A stretch of 64,000 nucleotides of DNA from Peronospora farinosa (taxonomy: Eukaryota; Oomycota; Peronosporomycetes; Peronosporales; Peronosporaceae). The notes under the pieces are model-generated. The model saw nothing but the letters and a program-made list of their open reading frames with translations, searched no databases and was not told where the DNA came from. The stretch's first letter is position 1. Each line of letters begins with the position of its first letter. The translations under genes and the position numbers were made by a program. Shown in pieces: positions 41,043 through 53,240 of this stretch. Where the stretch lies: positions 62,001 to 126,000 of the forward strand of contig CANTFK010000580.1 in NCBI GenBank assembly GCA_947646735.1, given 5' to 3'.

Positions 41043-41640
41043 GAGGCCCATCAAATGTGACCCACTCTCGTGAATGTGATATCCATGGGATGGATTCACA
41101 TTCAACGGGAATGACGCCCAATTGGGAATAGGCGTCATGGTGACGCTTCAGACGGACGTCATCAGCAAGCTTAAATACATTTTAAGCTCGCACGTAGGGA
41201 CACGCTTCTAAAGAGACGCGTATCCGATCTTTACATTTAACAAATCAGTAGTTAGATTTATATTTAATCATTTTTATCAGATATACGTCATTCTTAAATC
41301 ACTGCACACGAGAAGACTGGAAACAGTTTCCGAGATGTAGTTAGGTGCTTGTTCTTAAGTTCGTTGCGCTTTTCGCTTCAATGCTACCGGCAAGGGTTGG
41401 CACTGCGCTCTAAGCGCCGACCAACACCACCACCGCACGAGGAGATAAGACGGTATAACCGCTTCCTCACGCTGCTCGAAGGTGTGTGCCCGCGTAGTAC
41501 GTGGCAACTTCTTTGAAGTGCCCGTCTACACCTGGTAGCTCTAGTAGTCCTTCCCGCGATCCGTCTCTCTGAGCGTGGGTGTGGCTACGGATGTCCCTCA
41601 GCGTGAATTGGAAAAATTTTCCTCACCTCTCCCGACACCA
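41043..41640 (+). repeat. LTR of chromovirus element D (related to the LTR at 5487)
   Basis: It aligns by eye with 5600-6090, from GAATGTGATATCC through the AATCAGTAGTTAGATTTATA block to GAAGTGCCCGTCTACACC. The first 100 or so bases of the other copy are not visible here, so its left end is truncated or diverged. Boundaries are approximate. A chromovirus gag follows, so it acts as the 5' LTR of element D. Confidence 0.7.
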
Positions 41641-41719
41641 TAGGGAGTTAACTGAGCACTTGGTCTAGGGACTTGGTGAACAATCCCTGGCCAATCTCTT
41701 GCATTGTCCTCCTGAGCAA

Positions 41720-42770
41720 CATGTTAATTAGTTGGAGCAATTCGCAGCGTTTGTGCTCGGATTGCGTAGAAATGCGTCCGAGGCAAGCAGCCATGCAGCA
41801 GCTGAGTCCATCAGAAAGACTCAGGATGAGCTTTTGCGTGAGCAAGCTCGGAACGAGGCGCTCAACAGAACTGTTGAGACGCTCTCTGAACGTCCTAATC
41901 AACCGAGGCTCATTCGGATGGACCCTCCGAGGCTCGATGGGACTACCCCTCACACGATTGTTCACTGGCTATTAGCAGTTGAGCAATGTAGAGTGGCGCA
42001 GCTCATCGAAGACGACACCAAAGTGGTTCCGTATGCCATGTCCAACTTGCGTGGTAAAGCGTCAGAGTGGGCATACTCTGCGCTGATGGCAAATGCTGAT
42101 GCATTTCCATCATGAGCGATCTTCAAAACAAAGATTCGCGCCATGTATCAGCCGCCTAACAACGAAGTGTTGCTTATGGCGCGCTTCTTTGGATCATGAC
42201 AGGCGAAACGCTCTCTGCAAGATTATGTGCAGGAGATGCGTTCGCTGTCTTTGTCCATTAATGGGGAGCCGATACCGGAACACATGAAGGTGCCAACGTT
42301 TATGAATGGACTACGGCACGGCTCATCGCGTCAGGGCCTTTTAAAAAGGTTCCAAAGACGATGGAGAATGCAACAGAAATTGGCATGGTTGAGGAGCGAT
42401 CCTACAACAGTGCCTCGGCGACCGATTTTTATAAGCCGTCGGCCGAGAAGTTGGATGCCACTCCAATGGAGTTAGGCAATGCAAACGTGGTCTACTACAA
42501 GTGCGGCAAGCGCGGCCATTTGATGGCTCGCTACTATGCCAAACATTCTGCTGGTTCTAAGACGCCCAGCAAGAAGGCTCCCTACCCGAAGGAAGGTAAG
42601 AAGAACCAGCGTGCACGACGCAAGGGTTTAGCACCTGCCCAACATGGGTCGGTAAATGTGGGAGCGCAGTAGGAGTCGGATGCCTTACCGTCGCGGACTC
42701 TGAGGCTACCCCTAATTTTAGAGTGATCGAACAAATGGGTAGCATAGTCCTTATGGTACCGATAGGTCGG
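41720..42770 (+). pseudogene. gag of chromovirus element D, decayed and truncated
   Basis: A capsid-like region (RLDGTTPHTIVHWLLAVEQC, SNLRGKASEWAYSALM) is followed, after in-frame stops near 42113 and 42200, by VQEMRSLSLSINGEPIPEHM and FMNGLRHGSSRQGLL. A degenerate zinc knuckle comes last (YYKCGKRGHLMARYYA, where the usual first and last Cys are Tyr). The element stops at about 42800, where the LTR of element B begins, so D was probably cut by insertion of B or by deletion. Protease and the rest of pol are absent. Confidence 0.75.
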
Positions 42771-42831
42771 ACCTCAATGTGGTGAAGTCGATCGAAGGAT
42801 TTTTGATCAACGGTGGGAAAATAATTGGAGT

Positions 42832-43634
42832 GTGGACCACATACATGGAATGGATCGATATTATGGGATTATACTTGGTTATATTATGGGCGCGATCAGT
42901 TTATTTGATCGATCAATTGATCGCATATGATCGTTACAGCCCAAGTAAAGATTACGACTACATGTCGACCTTTTATGCTCGATCATGATTGATCGGGACC
43001 GCGATTGAAGCAATAGGCAGGGATATAATTTCGATCAGATCAGCATGGATATATTTGCGATCACGATCGACAAGGGCGATCACGATTGACGAATGCGATC
43101 ACGATCGACAAATGCGATCACGATTGACGAATGCGATCACGATCGACAAATGCTATTACGATCGACAAATGCGATCACGATCGACGAATGCGATCACGAT
43201 CGACGAATGCGATCACGATCGACGAATGCGATCACGATCGACAAGGGCGATCACGATCGACAAGGGCGATCACGATCGACAAATGCGATCACGATCTACG
43301 AATGCGATCACGATCGATAAGGGCGATCACGATCGACAAGGGCGATCACGATCGATAAGGGCGATCACGATCGACAAGGGCGATCACGATTGACGAATGC
43401 GATCACGATTGAAGAATGCGAATATGATCGACATCGTAAACAAGAGTGATATCGCAGCTATATTGGAGTGGGCCACATACCTAGATCTGATGTTTTCGGA
43501 AAGGACGACGCGGCACAGAAGAACCTGGTATACAGATAGACAGTATAGTAGGTTTAGGTTTTGATTGGTTAACTTTAAACAGACTTTCTTTTATTTATAA
43601 TTACGCACGCAGACTTCTCTTCCGGGTGGTATAT
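42832..43634 (+). repeat. 5' LTR of element B, approximate limits
   Basis: The region from 43441 matches the left copy at 1590-1790 closely. The start is placed near TGTGGACCACATAC, which resembles TGTGGATCACGTCAC at about 1261. The end is placed before the putative primer-binding site at 43637. Both limits are estimates. Confidence 0.45.
43057..43436 (+). repeat. Minisatellite, about 20 units of 19 bp, in the LTR of element B
   Basis: Units of GCGATCACGATCGACAAAT with variants (GACGAAT, GACAAGG, GATAAGG) run head to tail. Each unit has two GATC sites. As 19 is not a multiple of three and the unit lacks stops, all three forward frames are open; the resulting His/Asp/Arg/Ser-rich ORFs are not proteins. 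Confidence 0.95.
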
Positions 43635-43636
43635 TT

Positions 43637-44135
43637 TGGCTCCCCGACGATAAATCGTATCTGCCACCAGTACCTACAAGTATTATCCCTGGATTGTTTG
43701 GCCAGGGATTACAAGACCTCTCACGAACAAACTTCGCCTGCGATTGGACGCAGTGACACGTAAAGGAAAAGGCACAAGATCGCGAGACGGCTTAAGTGGT
43801 CAGAAGGCCAAGTGAACCAAGTGGATCAAGTATCTACATTTTTGAACAAGGCGATCTCAAGAGAGATCAGGGTGACTCATATAGAGTGCCCCAAGTAACC
43901 CTCGATCGCGTGAAGATTTCCGCGCGATCGAACCTCTAACCAATCCCAACCACGGTCAAGTTTAGCATCAAATCAAGTCCACCGAGAAGAGTGCTACCCG
44001 CCCTACCGACGGGTACACGAGGTGAGGAAATAATTGCTTTACACCTAGATGAAGTACCCCTCCGATAATCGGTTATCCGGGCGCCAGTGGAGAGCCGGGA
44101 TCACATAAAAAAATCGTGAACCCCGCTCCAACACA
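43637..44135 (+). other. Primer-binding site (tRNA-Asp-like) and leader of element B
   Basis: TGGCTCCCCGACG at 43637-43649 begins a conserved leader. The first ten bases would pair with a tRNA-Asp 3' end (CGGGGAGCCA, from general knowledge). The leader aligns with 1793-2279 and partly with 53768-54168, and ends at the gag ATG (44136). Confidence 0.45.
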
Positions 44136-46468
44136 ATGGTGCGCGTGCCCGGATCTTCTAGTGACTCGGGATTTCACCGTGAGTCCCTAAGAGAAGATGT
44201 AACAGTTAAGACTGAACCTAAGATTGAAGCGTCAGAGGCAAAGTGATCGCCGCAGACGCATGAAAGAAAAGGATCTCCTGATCATAAGCGTTTTGGGAGG
44301 GGCGCAGACGAGAAGAAGAACAAAGAGGAAAACCACGAAATAGGTCTGGAAGAAAAACCTCTACTCACTCCCCAGGTCCCTTCGGGGACTCCTGCTGATC
44401 ACGTTGCAAAACGTAGATTCGTGAGATGAAATCTTTCAGTTAAAACTGAGAGAATTTTATCCAAAACCATTCCTGCAATACCAAATAGGAAAGAGTAGAA
44501 GAATCCACAGGTGCGGATGAAGGCACCACGATCACAACTCGACGTTCGGGCATAGAAATCGGAAGATTGTGGTGTCCAAGGAATAGAGTCGGCCTATCAC
44601 GGATCGAAAACTAAAAGATCGACGAACATGAGAGAATTGGAACGGTGTTTTCACCAGAAAAAGACAAAGACTTTTCTATCGAGCGATCCAATTTTCAAAA
44701 TTATGAAGCCAAAGCTAATCGGATCACTGCAAGGACCAGTATCAGCTCCAATAGAAACACCAAATCAGTTGGAAGCGATTCGTCGTTTATTGAAGCTGCT
44801 CAAGGAGGCAGAATTCCCTGCTAGAGCGTTTGAAGCGGCCACATTGTTGGAATGTGATCACGATCAAGTGATCAAGGCAGGACGATTGTTGTTCGAGGCG
44901 TTAAACCTCTCACTGGAAAGTACCAAGCGATCGTGCAGGCCACTAAGATGCATCAAACGGGATTATCACAGTATGCATCGGCAGAATCGGAGGCGGATTC
45001 GAAAGAAACGATTCCTTTCAACGGATGTCGTTGGGACCGTCGGGTGTGGCGTTTATACGTGAAAAAACGACGCCGATCTAAACGAAGTGATATCGACCGA
45101 TGTACTCATGGTTTGAGGAATGAATCCACTTGGATCAACTAGCTGGATTCTTATTTTAAAGCAGCCATGAAGAAGTGCGAAGACGATCAACGGATTTTAG
45201 CTCAAGAAAATGCTGATCGATCAAGGATCGACACTACTCCTCAAGGGATGAATGTTCCAGATGTGGAGATGGAGTCAGTTGGATCGCGTCATAGTCGATC
45301 CAATATTGGAGACCCGCTGTATCTAGGACTCGAGGATCTAAGACGACCGTTGGTGGTAGCTGCAGAAGCTATGCCAAGTGGTGGGTTTACTACACAACGA
45401 ATCCGAGTATCGGTGATCGCAGATTTAAAAGAGTTCATTGGGCGAGACAGAGATGAAGATCGAGCCAGAAGCTGGATCAGTAAAGTCAAATCTGCTTTTT
45501 ACGGGATCAAGCCCCTGACAACGAAAAGTGTCTCGTATTTGGAGATCTGTTGACGGGACCAGCACGGAACTGGTATAGACAGCTGAGCCGATCGACTTGT
45601 CACCACTGGAAATCTCTATTGGAAAGTTTCATGATACAATATGTAGGGTACGGCATATCTGTTGGAAGACAATATTACCATGCAAGGAAACAATCGAATG
45701 AAACTCCATCGGAGTATCTATATCGGCTAAATGTGGCAGCGATCAGAGCAAAAATTTCAATTCGAGAAGGAACACCAGCTACCAAACGTGAACATGTGGA
45801 ACATTTTATTGAGACAATTGATGATCTCGATCTGGCGAAAAACTGACTTTATTACGTTTGGACGATGCTGATGACATGGAAGAAACTCTACATGCGTATC
45901 AACGTATGGAGATTCGTCAAGGCAAGGCATCGATGGGATCCACTAAATTTTGTCAACGAGACTTCCCCTGTACCCGATCAAGCGTCATCGAAACCGGCTC
46001 GCGCAGCGAGAGCGATCCATGTCGAAAACGGGAACCTTGGATCAGAGTAGGAATCGAGTGGATCCGAAGTAGAAGTGGATCGACGCCGCGTGGTTTCCGC
46101 GATGACGCATGCCCCAGATGAAAAAACGGAGAGATTATCTTGATCGACAGAATGAGATTGACAACCGTGATCGACAGAATGTGATCGATCAAGGCCTAAG
46201 GAATAGTCACACTGACCTTAAAGAACCTGCACTCATTGCGGATCGAAGAAACATGATCGTGGGTGTTGGAAACGGTTGACGTGTCAGAAATGTGGGCGCA
46301 AAGGACATTCTTAAGACAAGTGTTTTTGTTCGTGTGTACTGCCTGTGGAGAGATGCACGAAGGAGGAAATGCCCGATGGAAGATTTTTGTAACTTGATTC
46401 TCCAATGGTACGTGCCGACCAACCACGCTGGGATGCTCCCGCCGAAGGCAAAAGAGATTTTAAACTAG
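44136..46468 (+). pseudogene. gag of element B, heavily decayed
   Basis: The start MVRVPGSSSDSGFHRES matches element C (MVRVPGSSEDAGFHRES). Later blocks align with C: the capsid region (LKEFIGRDRDEDRARSWI, GPARNWYRQLSRS, RQYYHARKQSNETPSEYLY), then Cys/His knuckle remnants near 46240-46360. The gag frame ends in KCPMEDF, QWYVPT and finally ILN before TAG at 46466-46468. Many stops and frame changes interrupt it. GATC is conspicuously frequent compared with C. Confidence 0.8.
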
Positions 46469-47409
46469 GACGCTCGCCAGGGTGGAATCTGGTACGAGCC
46501 GAACGTTCTAGGCTTTGCATTTATGCATGTGTTGAAAAGGGATCATCGGATCTAGAAGTTAACAAGCGGATCTATTCGATCAATGCATGTGAGGATTCAA
46601 AAATTCTGCGTTAAATATCAAGTGCCGTAAGAGTTGACGAATATGCCCGATCGCCTGCTAAGATGGAGCTCGACTTAGCACGAAGTAAATCAAGGGGGTA
46701 TTGGAAATATCACACCCCAGGAAAATGGTTCAAGCAAGCTAAGGCAGTAGGCCGAATCAACAATGAGAAGGCTACTATGCTATTTGATTCTGGAGCCGAA
46801 GTTTCAATCGTCGACGCCACCTTTGCTCGTAAGGTTGGATGTGTCATTGACGAAAGCCAGAGGCAATAATGTGTGGGAAAATCGGTGAGAATACCTATAT
46901 GACGGAAGGACGAACAAAGATAAAAATCACATTGAATGGATCACTGGTGTATCATTTTTATGTCTGGGTAGGCGATTGAGTTGGTCAAGAAGCGATCTTG
47001 GGTATGGATTTTATGGTCCTAGCTGGGATTCGCTTGAATCTTGCAGATGGAACACTTTGTCTGCCGGATGAGGTTAAAATTCAATTGGCTGGATGACAAA
47101 CTCCATACCAAACGAACAGACAGCCGATCACGATCAACGATCAGTACGTGGTGATCCCAGTAGGCGGATCGACGGAAATACGAATCAGTACTGGTGCACC
47201 GAAATCTAAGCTTTGGGTGAGACGAGACCCAAAATGGATACCAACGGTCACAACAGGAAAGGGGAAGACCAATTTTTTGCAGTCAACTAATCTTAGTGAT
47301 CGAGAAGCGATTGTGAATCATGGAAATTCGATAGGTTGGTGGATGGCTGCGGATATGATACCTCGATCACCTGGATATGTTTCGGTGGCGCGTCGATATA
47401 ATGAGTGAC
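46443..47409 (+). pseudogene. Aspartic protease region of element B pol
   Basis: After the frameshift site, pol encodes PGKWFKQAKAVGRINN and the protease active site LFDSGAEVSIVDATFARK (DSG in place of DTG, as in element C). A stop at 46867-46869 follows, then frames resembling the C protease tail (WVRRDPKWIPT, YVSVARRYNE). Several stops make it inactive. Confidence 0.75.
46459..46500 (+). promoter_or_regulatory. -1 ribosomal frameshift site, gag/pol of element B
   Basis: Heptamer T TTA AAC (46459-46465), in the gag frame as TTA AAC, is followed at once by the TAG stop of gag. Slipping back one base gives FKLGRSPGWNLVRAE, the start of pol. A stem-loop beginning with ACGCTCG follows after a short spacer, with one mismatch (CGAACGT on the far side). 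Element C has the same arrangement. Confidence 0.7.
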
Positions 47410-48100
47410 AGACTCTGGCCTATGAAGCAACTACAGATCGGAAGGAAGAGTTCACTGATGAGCCAACAGGACCACTAGTTGATCACCCATCGTATCCACT
47501 GCCAGCTAAAATTTTGATGCGTCCAAGGAAGGGAGAGAACGAGAAGATCGCAAAAGCGGAGAAAACTGCGTCGCAATCGGATAAAGGCACGATCAACGTG
47601 GGAGTAAATTAGGATGGTACAGAAGATAAATGTTATCGTGACAGTGAAGATCATCAGTCAAGACGATCAAAATTTGCGATCAATATGCTGAAAGAAATCG
47701 ACAAGGTGGATCGTGTACAAGATCAATCAGGTGAAACAATCGGTGAAATGACGAGGACAAAAATCGATATTAGCGATCAAGACATGACGGACCAAGATCA
47801 AGAACAGTACACATGTGTGATAGATGCCACCAGAGAATTGGGAGAAGTCGATCGGATACCAGATCGATCAGATGAAGCAATTGAAGATCTGAAAAAGATC
47901 GGAGTCGTCGATAAAGGTCAAGGACAGTCCAATCCAGTAAAAAGTAAGTCCACTGCGATTGCAGCCGAAGATGTTCCAGCAGAAGAAACATCATTTAAAG
48001 AAGAAGTGTATTCTCACAAGAGTGTTGACCTGTTTGCCGAAGATGCCGATCAGCATATGGCGGTGTTGCCAGAAATTGTGATGTCTATGGTGGAAGTATC
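47410..48100 (+). pseudogene. Protease-RT linker of element B
   Basis: The acidic linker is open over 47685-48287 with repeated Asp-Gln-rich text and many GATC sites. It corresponds to the variable 57664-58042 of element C. No domain is seen. Confidence 0.5.
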
Positions 48101-49460
48101 AATCGACGATATTCAATTTGGCGACCCTGGAATACCATTAACAGAAGATCAAGAAAAGCTACGACAATTAATTTGGAAGAATCGCCACTTAATTATAGGG
48201 ATAGGTAATGCCCTACCTTCCGCAGTACGTGGAGCAGTTTGTGACATTGATGTTGGAGGAGCTAACCCGATCGCGCAGAGAGTGTGAGCTGTGGCACCCA
48301 AATTACGGGAGAAATTAGCTGATTTGGTCAAGGGATTATTATCTGCCAAGATCATTCGGCCATTTACGTCGCCGTGGGCCTCACCAATTGTAGTGATTAT
48401 TAAGAAGAATGACGAGGACAATCGATTATGTATCGATTATTGTAGGGTGAACCAGTTGACCCGATTAATGGTATATCCTATACCGCTAATCAGTGAATTA
48501 CTACAAGATATGGATAAGGCGATGTGGTATTGTTCCCTAGATATGGCGAGTGAATTTTGGGTGGTTGAGATGACGGAACGAGCAAGGGAGATCTCTGCAT
48601 TTATCACCGTCTGGATTATATGAATGGTTGTGTATGCCTTTTGGCTTCAAGAATACTCCTCAGATTTACCACCGATTGATTGACAATGCCCTGTATGGAT
48701 TTCTGAAAATTGGTACCAGCTCTGATCCCATAACTATTGAATCATCAAAGATGATTGGCTTGTTCACCGACGGTGAACCGAATATGAATCCCAGACCGTC
48801 AGTGTTAGGTCGGCGCTCATATATCGATGATATAGTGATACCCGCCACATCGTGGACCTCCTTGTACGAGAAGGTGGAACGATTGTTGGAAGCGTCTGAT
48901 AAGTGGAATTTGTCGATTAGTGTGGCCAAACGTTTCCGGGGACGTAGGAAAGTGGACTATCTGGGCCATTAGGTTTCGTTTGCGGGATTGGAAGCTCACC
49001 CCAACGATTTGGGATCACTTGTGAATATACCGTTCCCTCAAATGCTGCGATCGATGCAATCGTTTTTGGGGAGTCTGAATTATCACAGTTGGTTCATTAT
49101 AGACTTTGCAATATATGCATCTGTGCTCTACGAGTTACGAGAGGCTGATTTCAATGAAATTTTCCGCGCTAGTGACATTCAGACGTCTATAGCCGATGCC
49201 GGACCAGAGTGCGATCGCAATTCCTCCAGAGATGGCTACAAAATTGATCCCTCCGGAGATGAATACAAAATCGATCAGGAACACATTACTGGGGACGGTC
49301 AGGATACTGAAGAAAGGAATCGTTGGGGAAAAGCTACAATTGCATTTACTCTGTTGAAAGCTAAAATAGCTGCAACACCATTTGGATTCGGACCGATCAC
49401 CCGTAATTGTGGTGTATGCCAGCAAGTGGGCGATATCGGCCGCGTTACTGCAAGAGCATG
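48101..49460 (+). pseudogene. Reverse transcriptase of element B
   Basis: Gypsy-type RT motifs in order: KLREKLADLVKGLLSAKIIR, SPWASPIVVIIKKND, RLCIDYCRVNQL, MWYCSLDMASEFWVVEM, CMPFGFKNTPQIYHRLIDNA, SYIDDIVIP (catalytic YIDD), and MQSFLGSLNYHSWF. Stops at 48285 and 48622 and frame changes disable it. Between the RT motifs YIDD and LGSLNY lies an insertion-like acidic segment also present in C. Confidence 0.85.
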
Positions 49461-50346
49461 ATGGAGTGTTTTGGCCGGTCACCTTCACTAGTCGGACGTT
49501 GAAGCCTAATGAGGTTAATTACGGGATGGTGGAAAAAGAGGTATTAGCCCTCCTCCGAATTCTGGAAATTTGTTATACTATGTTGGTCTCACGTGCGATC
49601 GTAGTACTTACGAGATATTCCACTCTGGCTTGTCTGCTGCAGTCTTCGGGTATCAATGGGAGACTAGGCAGATGGGCTACATTACTTTCGAATCGGACAT
49701 TGGAGATCCGCCGATGTGAGAAGGGCGAGGACGAGATATTGGGTACACTGGCCGCGAGTATAACTCCCCGTGAGGAAGTGGATGAAGTGCTGATCGCGAT
49801 CGCTCCAAGGAAACAGCCCAGGCAAACAATGAGTATGCCGCCACCCACAGTGGAAATAGGAGAAAGCCTCCTGGTGGCCAGTTTCGATGGATCGGCTAGG
49901 GTAAAGAGGAAGGGCGGATCATACAGTGCGATCATATAAAAATACCAGAATGGACGATCGTAGCTGCCGCCTCTGAATTTACGACTAATTTGAAGGTGAA
50001 CGAAGCAGAATATCGAGGACTACTCCTCAGTTTCGATTTGCTCGCTGATCAGACCAGGGGGCGTGTAATTATCTGCGGTGATTCAAATTTGGTGATCTGG
50101 CAAATGCGTGGCGAGATTGACTGCAAAGCACCCGGTCTACAATTGCTGCGTCGTCAAGCTATGGAAAAACTTCGATCGTGGCCAAATCACGATTTCCTTC
50201 ATATGAAGCGAGAATGGAATCAGAGTGCTGATCGGTTAGCAAGCGAAGCTCTACAGCAAGAGAAAAGTACATCCGTTGTTTCCGACAGAGATCGCCAAGA
50301 TCTGATCACACTAAATCGATTGGATGAGTTGTTGCTTCCGAGTTAA
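49382..50346 (+). pseudogene. RT-linked RNase H plus second RNase H of element B
   Basis: The first domain keeps TFTSRTLKPNEVNYGMVEKEV and ALLRILEICY but has VYASKWAISAALLQ where the catalytic Asp is expected in gypsy RNase H, so the active site is lost. A second RNase H domain follows: VASFDGSARVKRKGG, NEAEYRGLLLSFDLL, CGDSNLVIWQMRGE and REWNQSADRLASEAL carry the D-E-D-D set. A frameshift near 49935 separates its first strand. Confidence 0.8.
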
Positions 50347-50689
50347 GTTGATCAAGTAGTCAGAGTAACTGCGATCACTCGATCGGCCGTAAGAAGACGC
50401 TGTCAACCAGAAGTTTTACAAAAGGAGATCGTGCAGCAAGTGCGGATCGATCGAATAAGGCAAGCACAGGATAAAGAGAATTAGATATTCAACTTGAAGA
50501 CATATCTGATCGGGATGTCGCCAGGTTGACAGCAGAAGAAGCGAAGGCCTGCACGCTGATCGCATCCGATTACGAAGTGGATCAAAGTGTTATATATTTT
50601 TTTGCCCTGGATTGGTTGCGAGATCCGAAAGTCGTGCAGAGTTGGCTCGTTTGGTGATACCAGAGCTATTGCAGCTAGACTTCTAACAT

Positions 50690-52132
50690 CATTACCATAC
50701 GAGTCTGGAGAGTGGTAATCAAGAAATCGGTCGGACTTACCAACGAATCAGGATGAATTTTCATTGGCGTGGATTGTACCGGAGTGTGCAACGCTATATA
50801 GGAGAATGTGTGGATTGTGAAACGGGCAAATGGAGACCCTCTGATCAAGGAAGATCACCAGGAAATTTGAAGGCAACCTATCCTTTTCAAATTTTGGCTA
50901 TGGATCCTATCCCGTCGTTGCCGCGCTCGTTCAAAAAAACACCAAACTGTTATTGTGGATCAATTTGTTCTCTGGTTATGTGATCGCGAAGGCTAGTTCG
51001 TACAAACCATTGCAGAGTATTACGAAGAATGCGTGTTCAGACGATTTGGTGCAAGTGAAGCAATCCGCCATGATCGAGAGCCAGGATTTATGTCTTATTT
51101 CTTCCGAGCTTTTAATAAGATCGCAGGACCGAAACAGCGGGCTACTATGGCATACAGGCCGCAAGCAAATGGCACAATTAAGCGAATGGTTCAAACTCTG
51201 ACCAGAGCAGCCAAGATGTATGTGACGGATGAGAATCAAAAGGACTGGGACGAATATGCAGAGCGATTGACTTTTGCGATTAATACCGCGCAAGATCGTG
51301 TCCGTGGGAATACACCTTTCTATCTGATTCACGGTTGAGACCCACGATCAACTATGGAGGCCACCCTGCCATTAGGAAGCACAAAGCCACGGGATCGAGA
51401 TCCACGACGATGGTGATGTGACATACAACGCCAGTATCAAAGAGCACGATCGGTGGTGAATGATCGACTAAAATTTGCGATCCAAGATCGAGCCGATCGC
51501 CATAATGCAGATCACGATCGATTCGAAATAAGCTGCGGATCGCAGGTATGGCTCTATCTAGATCGGGTCAAGGACGGATACGCTCGGAAGCTGGTTCACA
51601 TGTGGCATGGATCGTTTCGTGTAGCATAAACATGCGGTGATCACGCCGTGCGATTGGAAATCGCAGGTACACCGTATAGGCTGTTTCCATTAGGCCATGT
51701 GTATAAATTGAAACTAATCAAAGTTTTCCGGAACGGCCTAAGAATTTGCAAAATGTAGAGGTTTTGCAAATCGAATTGTTTTTGATAAAGCATTGTTGCC
51801 AGAAGATAGCTGGGAAGGTAATCTAAAGGAAGGTGAAATCGAAGTGGAAAGAATTGCAGATGTACATCTGGCCGTAAGACACGTTATGGTCGGGTGCACC
51901 GTCAATTGTGGTGTATTGGAAAGGCTATGACGATCCGTCTTGGATAGATGAGGCCGATTTAAATTGTAATGCTTTTCTGGAGGAGTTTGATCGCAATCGA
52001 GAAATTGTGAATCGTTTCGAGGTGATGAATCATACGAGGAGGAACGTCGTGACTAATAGCGGTGGGCTGTTAGGGATTGTGAAGGTGTGTGAGGAGGTCA
52101 CGCGTGAAGGTGGAATGGGATATATGGAGTGA
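50690..52132 (+). pseudogene. Integrase and chromodomain-like end of element B
   Basis: Zinc-binding start is decayed, then RSVQRYIGECVDCETGK (C-x2-C), core LAMDPIPSLPRSF (first Asp present), FRRFGASEAIRHDREPGF (second Asp) and AYRPQANGTIKRMVQTL, where the catalytic Glu is Lys. GPY-type and C-terminal module text follows near 51540-51720, then YWKGYDDPSWIDEADLNCNA (about 51910-51970), a chromodomain-like segment. Stops interrupt the whole. Confidence 0.8.
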
Positions 52133-52139
52133 GTAAAAG

Positions 52140-52600
52140 ATCGAGAATCGCTGATCAGATTTAATCGATCAAAGTTTCACGGTCAAAGGAAGAAAAGAAA
52201 ATTTGGATGCGATCCAATTGAAATACAAAGATTATAATTATACGATAGGATCGCATTTAACAAGCTACATCAGAGATCCTTACTCACGCGCTACAAACTT
52301 GTCGGCCAGGCGGGCAATGGAATATCCGGGATGATCGTCAATCGAAGAGCGAAATTGGTTTCGCCAGGGTTCCGTCGAGTTGCTCATGGAATACGCGGTG
52401 ACCAAATTGGGAATGTTGATTTGCTTTGTGGCCAATCCTGGATACTACAATTTTACCTCGTTCGGACGAGGAAAGTGAAGGAATATGGGGTCCAACAGGA
52501 TGTCGAGGTCGCAGGGGCCGTCGGTTATACCTTGATTATACCTTGAAGAATCTTTAGCAACACTTTTTTCCATCTGGAGCCAGCTCTTGATCGCCGTTGG
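52140..52600 (-). pseudogene. Remnant of the antisense region downstream of element B pol
   Basis: A stretch near 52490-52525 (AGGATGTCGAGGTCGCAG) matches the antisense region of C near 62105-62125 (AGAATGTCGAGGTCACAG) at the same place downstream of integrase. Most of the antisense ORF is too decayed to translate. Beyond about 52600 the sequence belongs to another fragment. Confidence 0.4.
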
Positions 52601-52849
52601 CTTCGCTCCTTAGCAAAAGTGGCTAGCGAGGATCAAATCGACGCATCTTGATGAAAATCGGAAGAAAATGGGTCGCTTCCCACAGGGCTTGACGGTGACG
52701 GAGTTCAAAGGCATGATACATAGAAATTGATTATGAGTACCAACCGGTTGGCCGGCACGAAATTGGATCGACCATGGAATCGTATATGTGGTGAAGTGCC
52801 AGGGAAAGTTGGAATATAAGGGAAATGGAACAGAGAGCAAGAGAATTTC

Positions 52850-53240
52850 TGTTCACTTCCCCGAGGGAGTGACCACGACCCGGCCTCGCGGATTTACAAC
52901 CACACACCAGGCACCGCCTTATTAAGAATATAAGGACCCAGACGTGCGGAGCCAGCAAAGGCCCCAGGCCCCGGAAACAGGTTCCAGGGTACCGGGGTGG
53001 AAACGCATTCCCCCCCGACCAACGATCGCGCATATCAGCGGTACTATCATGTTTAGCCCAAAAAAAATTAATGAAGGGAGGCCGACCAACATCGCCAGGC
53101 AGTAGACCAGCGACCCGGCCCATCATCAGCGACCCCAAACACGAGATGTGCATATTGCGGGTCCAAGAATCTGAATTGCTGGAAAAGATTGACCTGTGAC
53201 CGCTGTGGAAGGAAGGGTCATCCATCAGATCGCTGCCTGT
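52850..53240 (+). pseudogene. gag zinc-knuckle fragment of a C-type element
   Basis: At about 53137-53240 the + strand encodes CAYCGSKNLNCWKRLTCDRC and GRKGHPSDRCL, clearly like CTHCGSRK ... DCWKRLVCECCGKKVHQADHC of element C at 56405-56510. Before it is Pro/Arg/Asp-rich gag linker text. It is cut off at about 53240 by AT-rich mitochondrial-like DNA. Confidence 0.75.

Noticed and set aside
42989..43393. Overlapping ORFs rich in Asp, Arg, Ser and Ile in all three forward frames
   Set aside because: They come from a 19-bp minisatellite without stop codons; an open frame in all phases is expected and not evidence of a protein.
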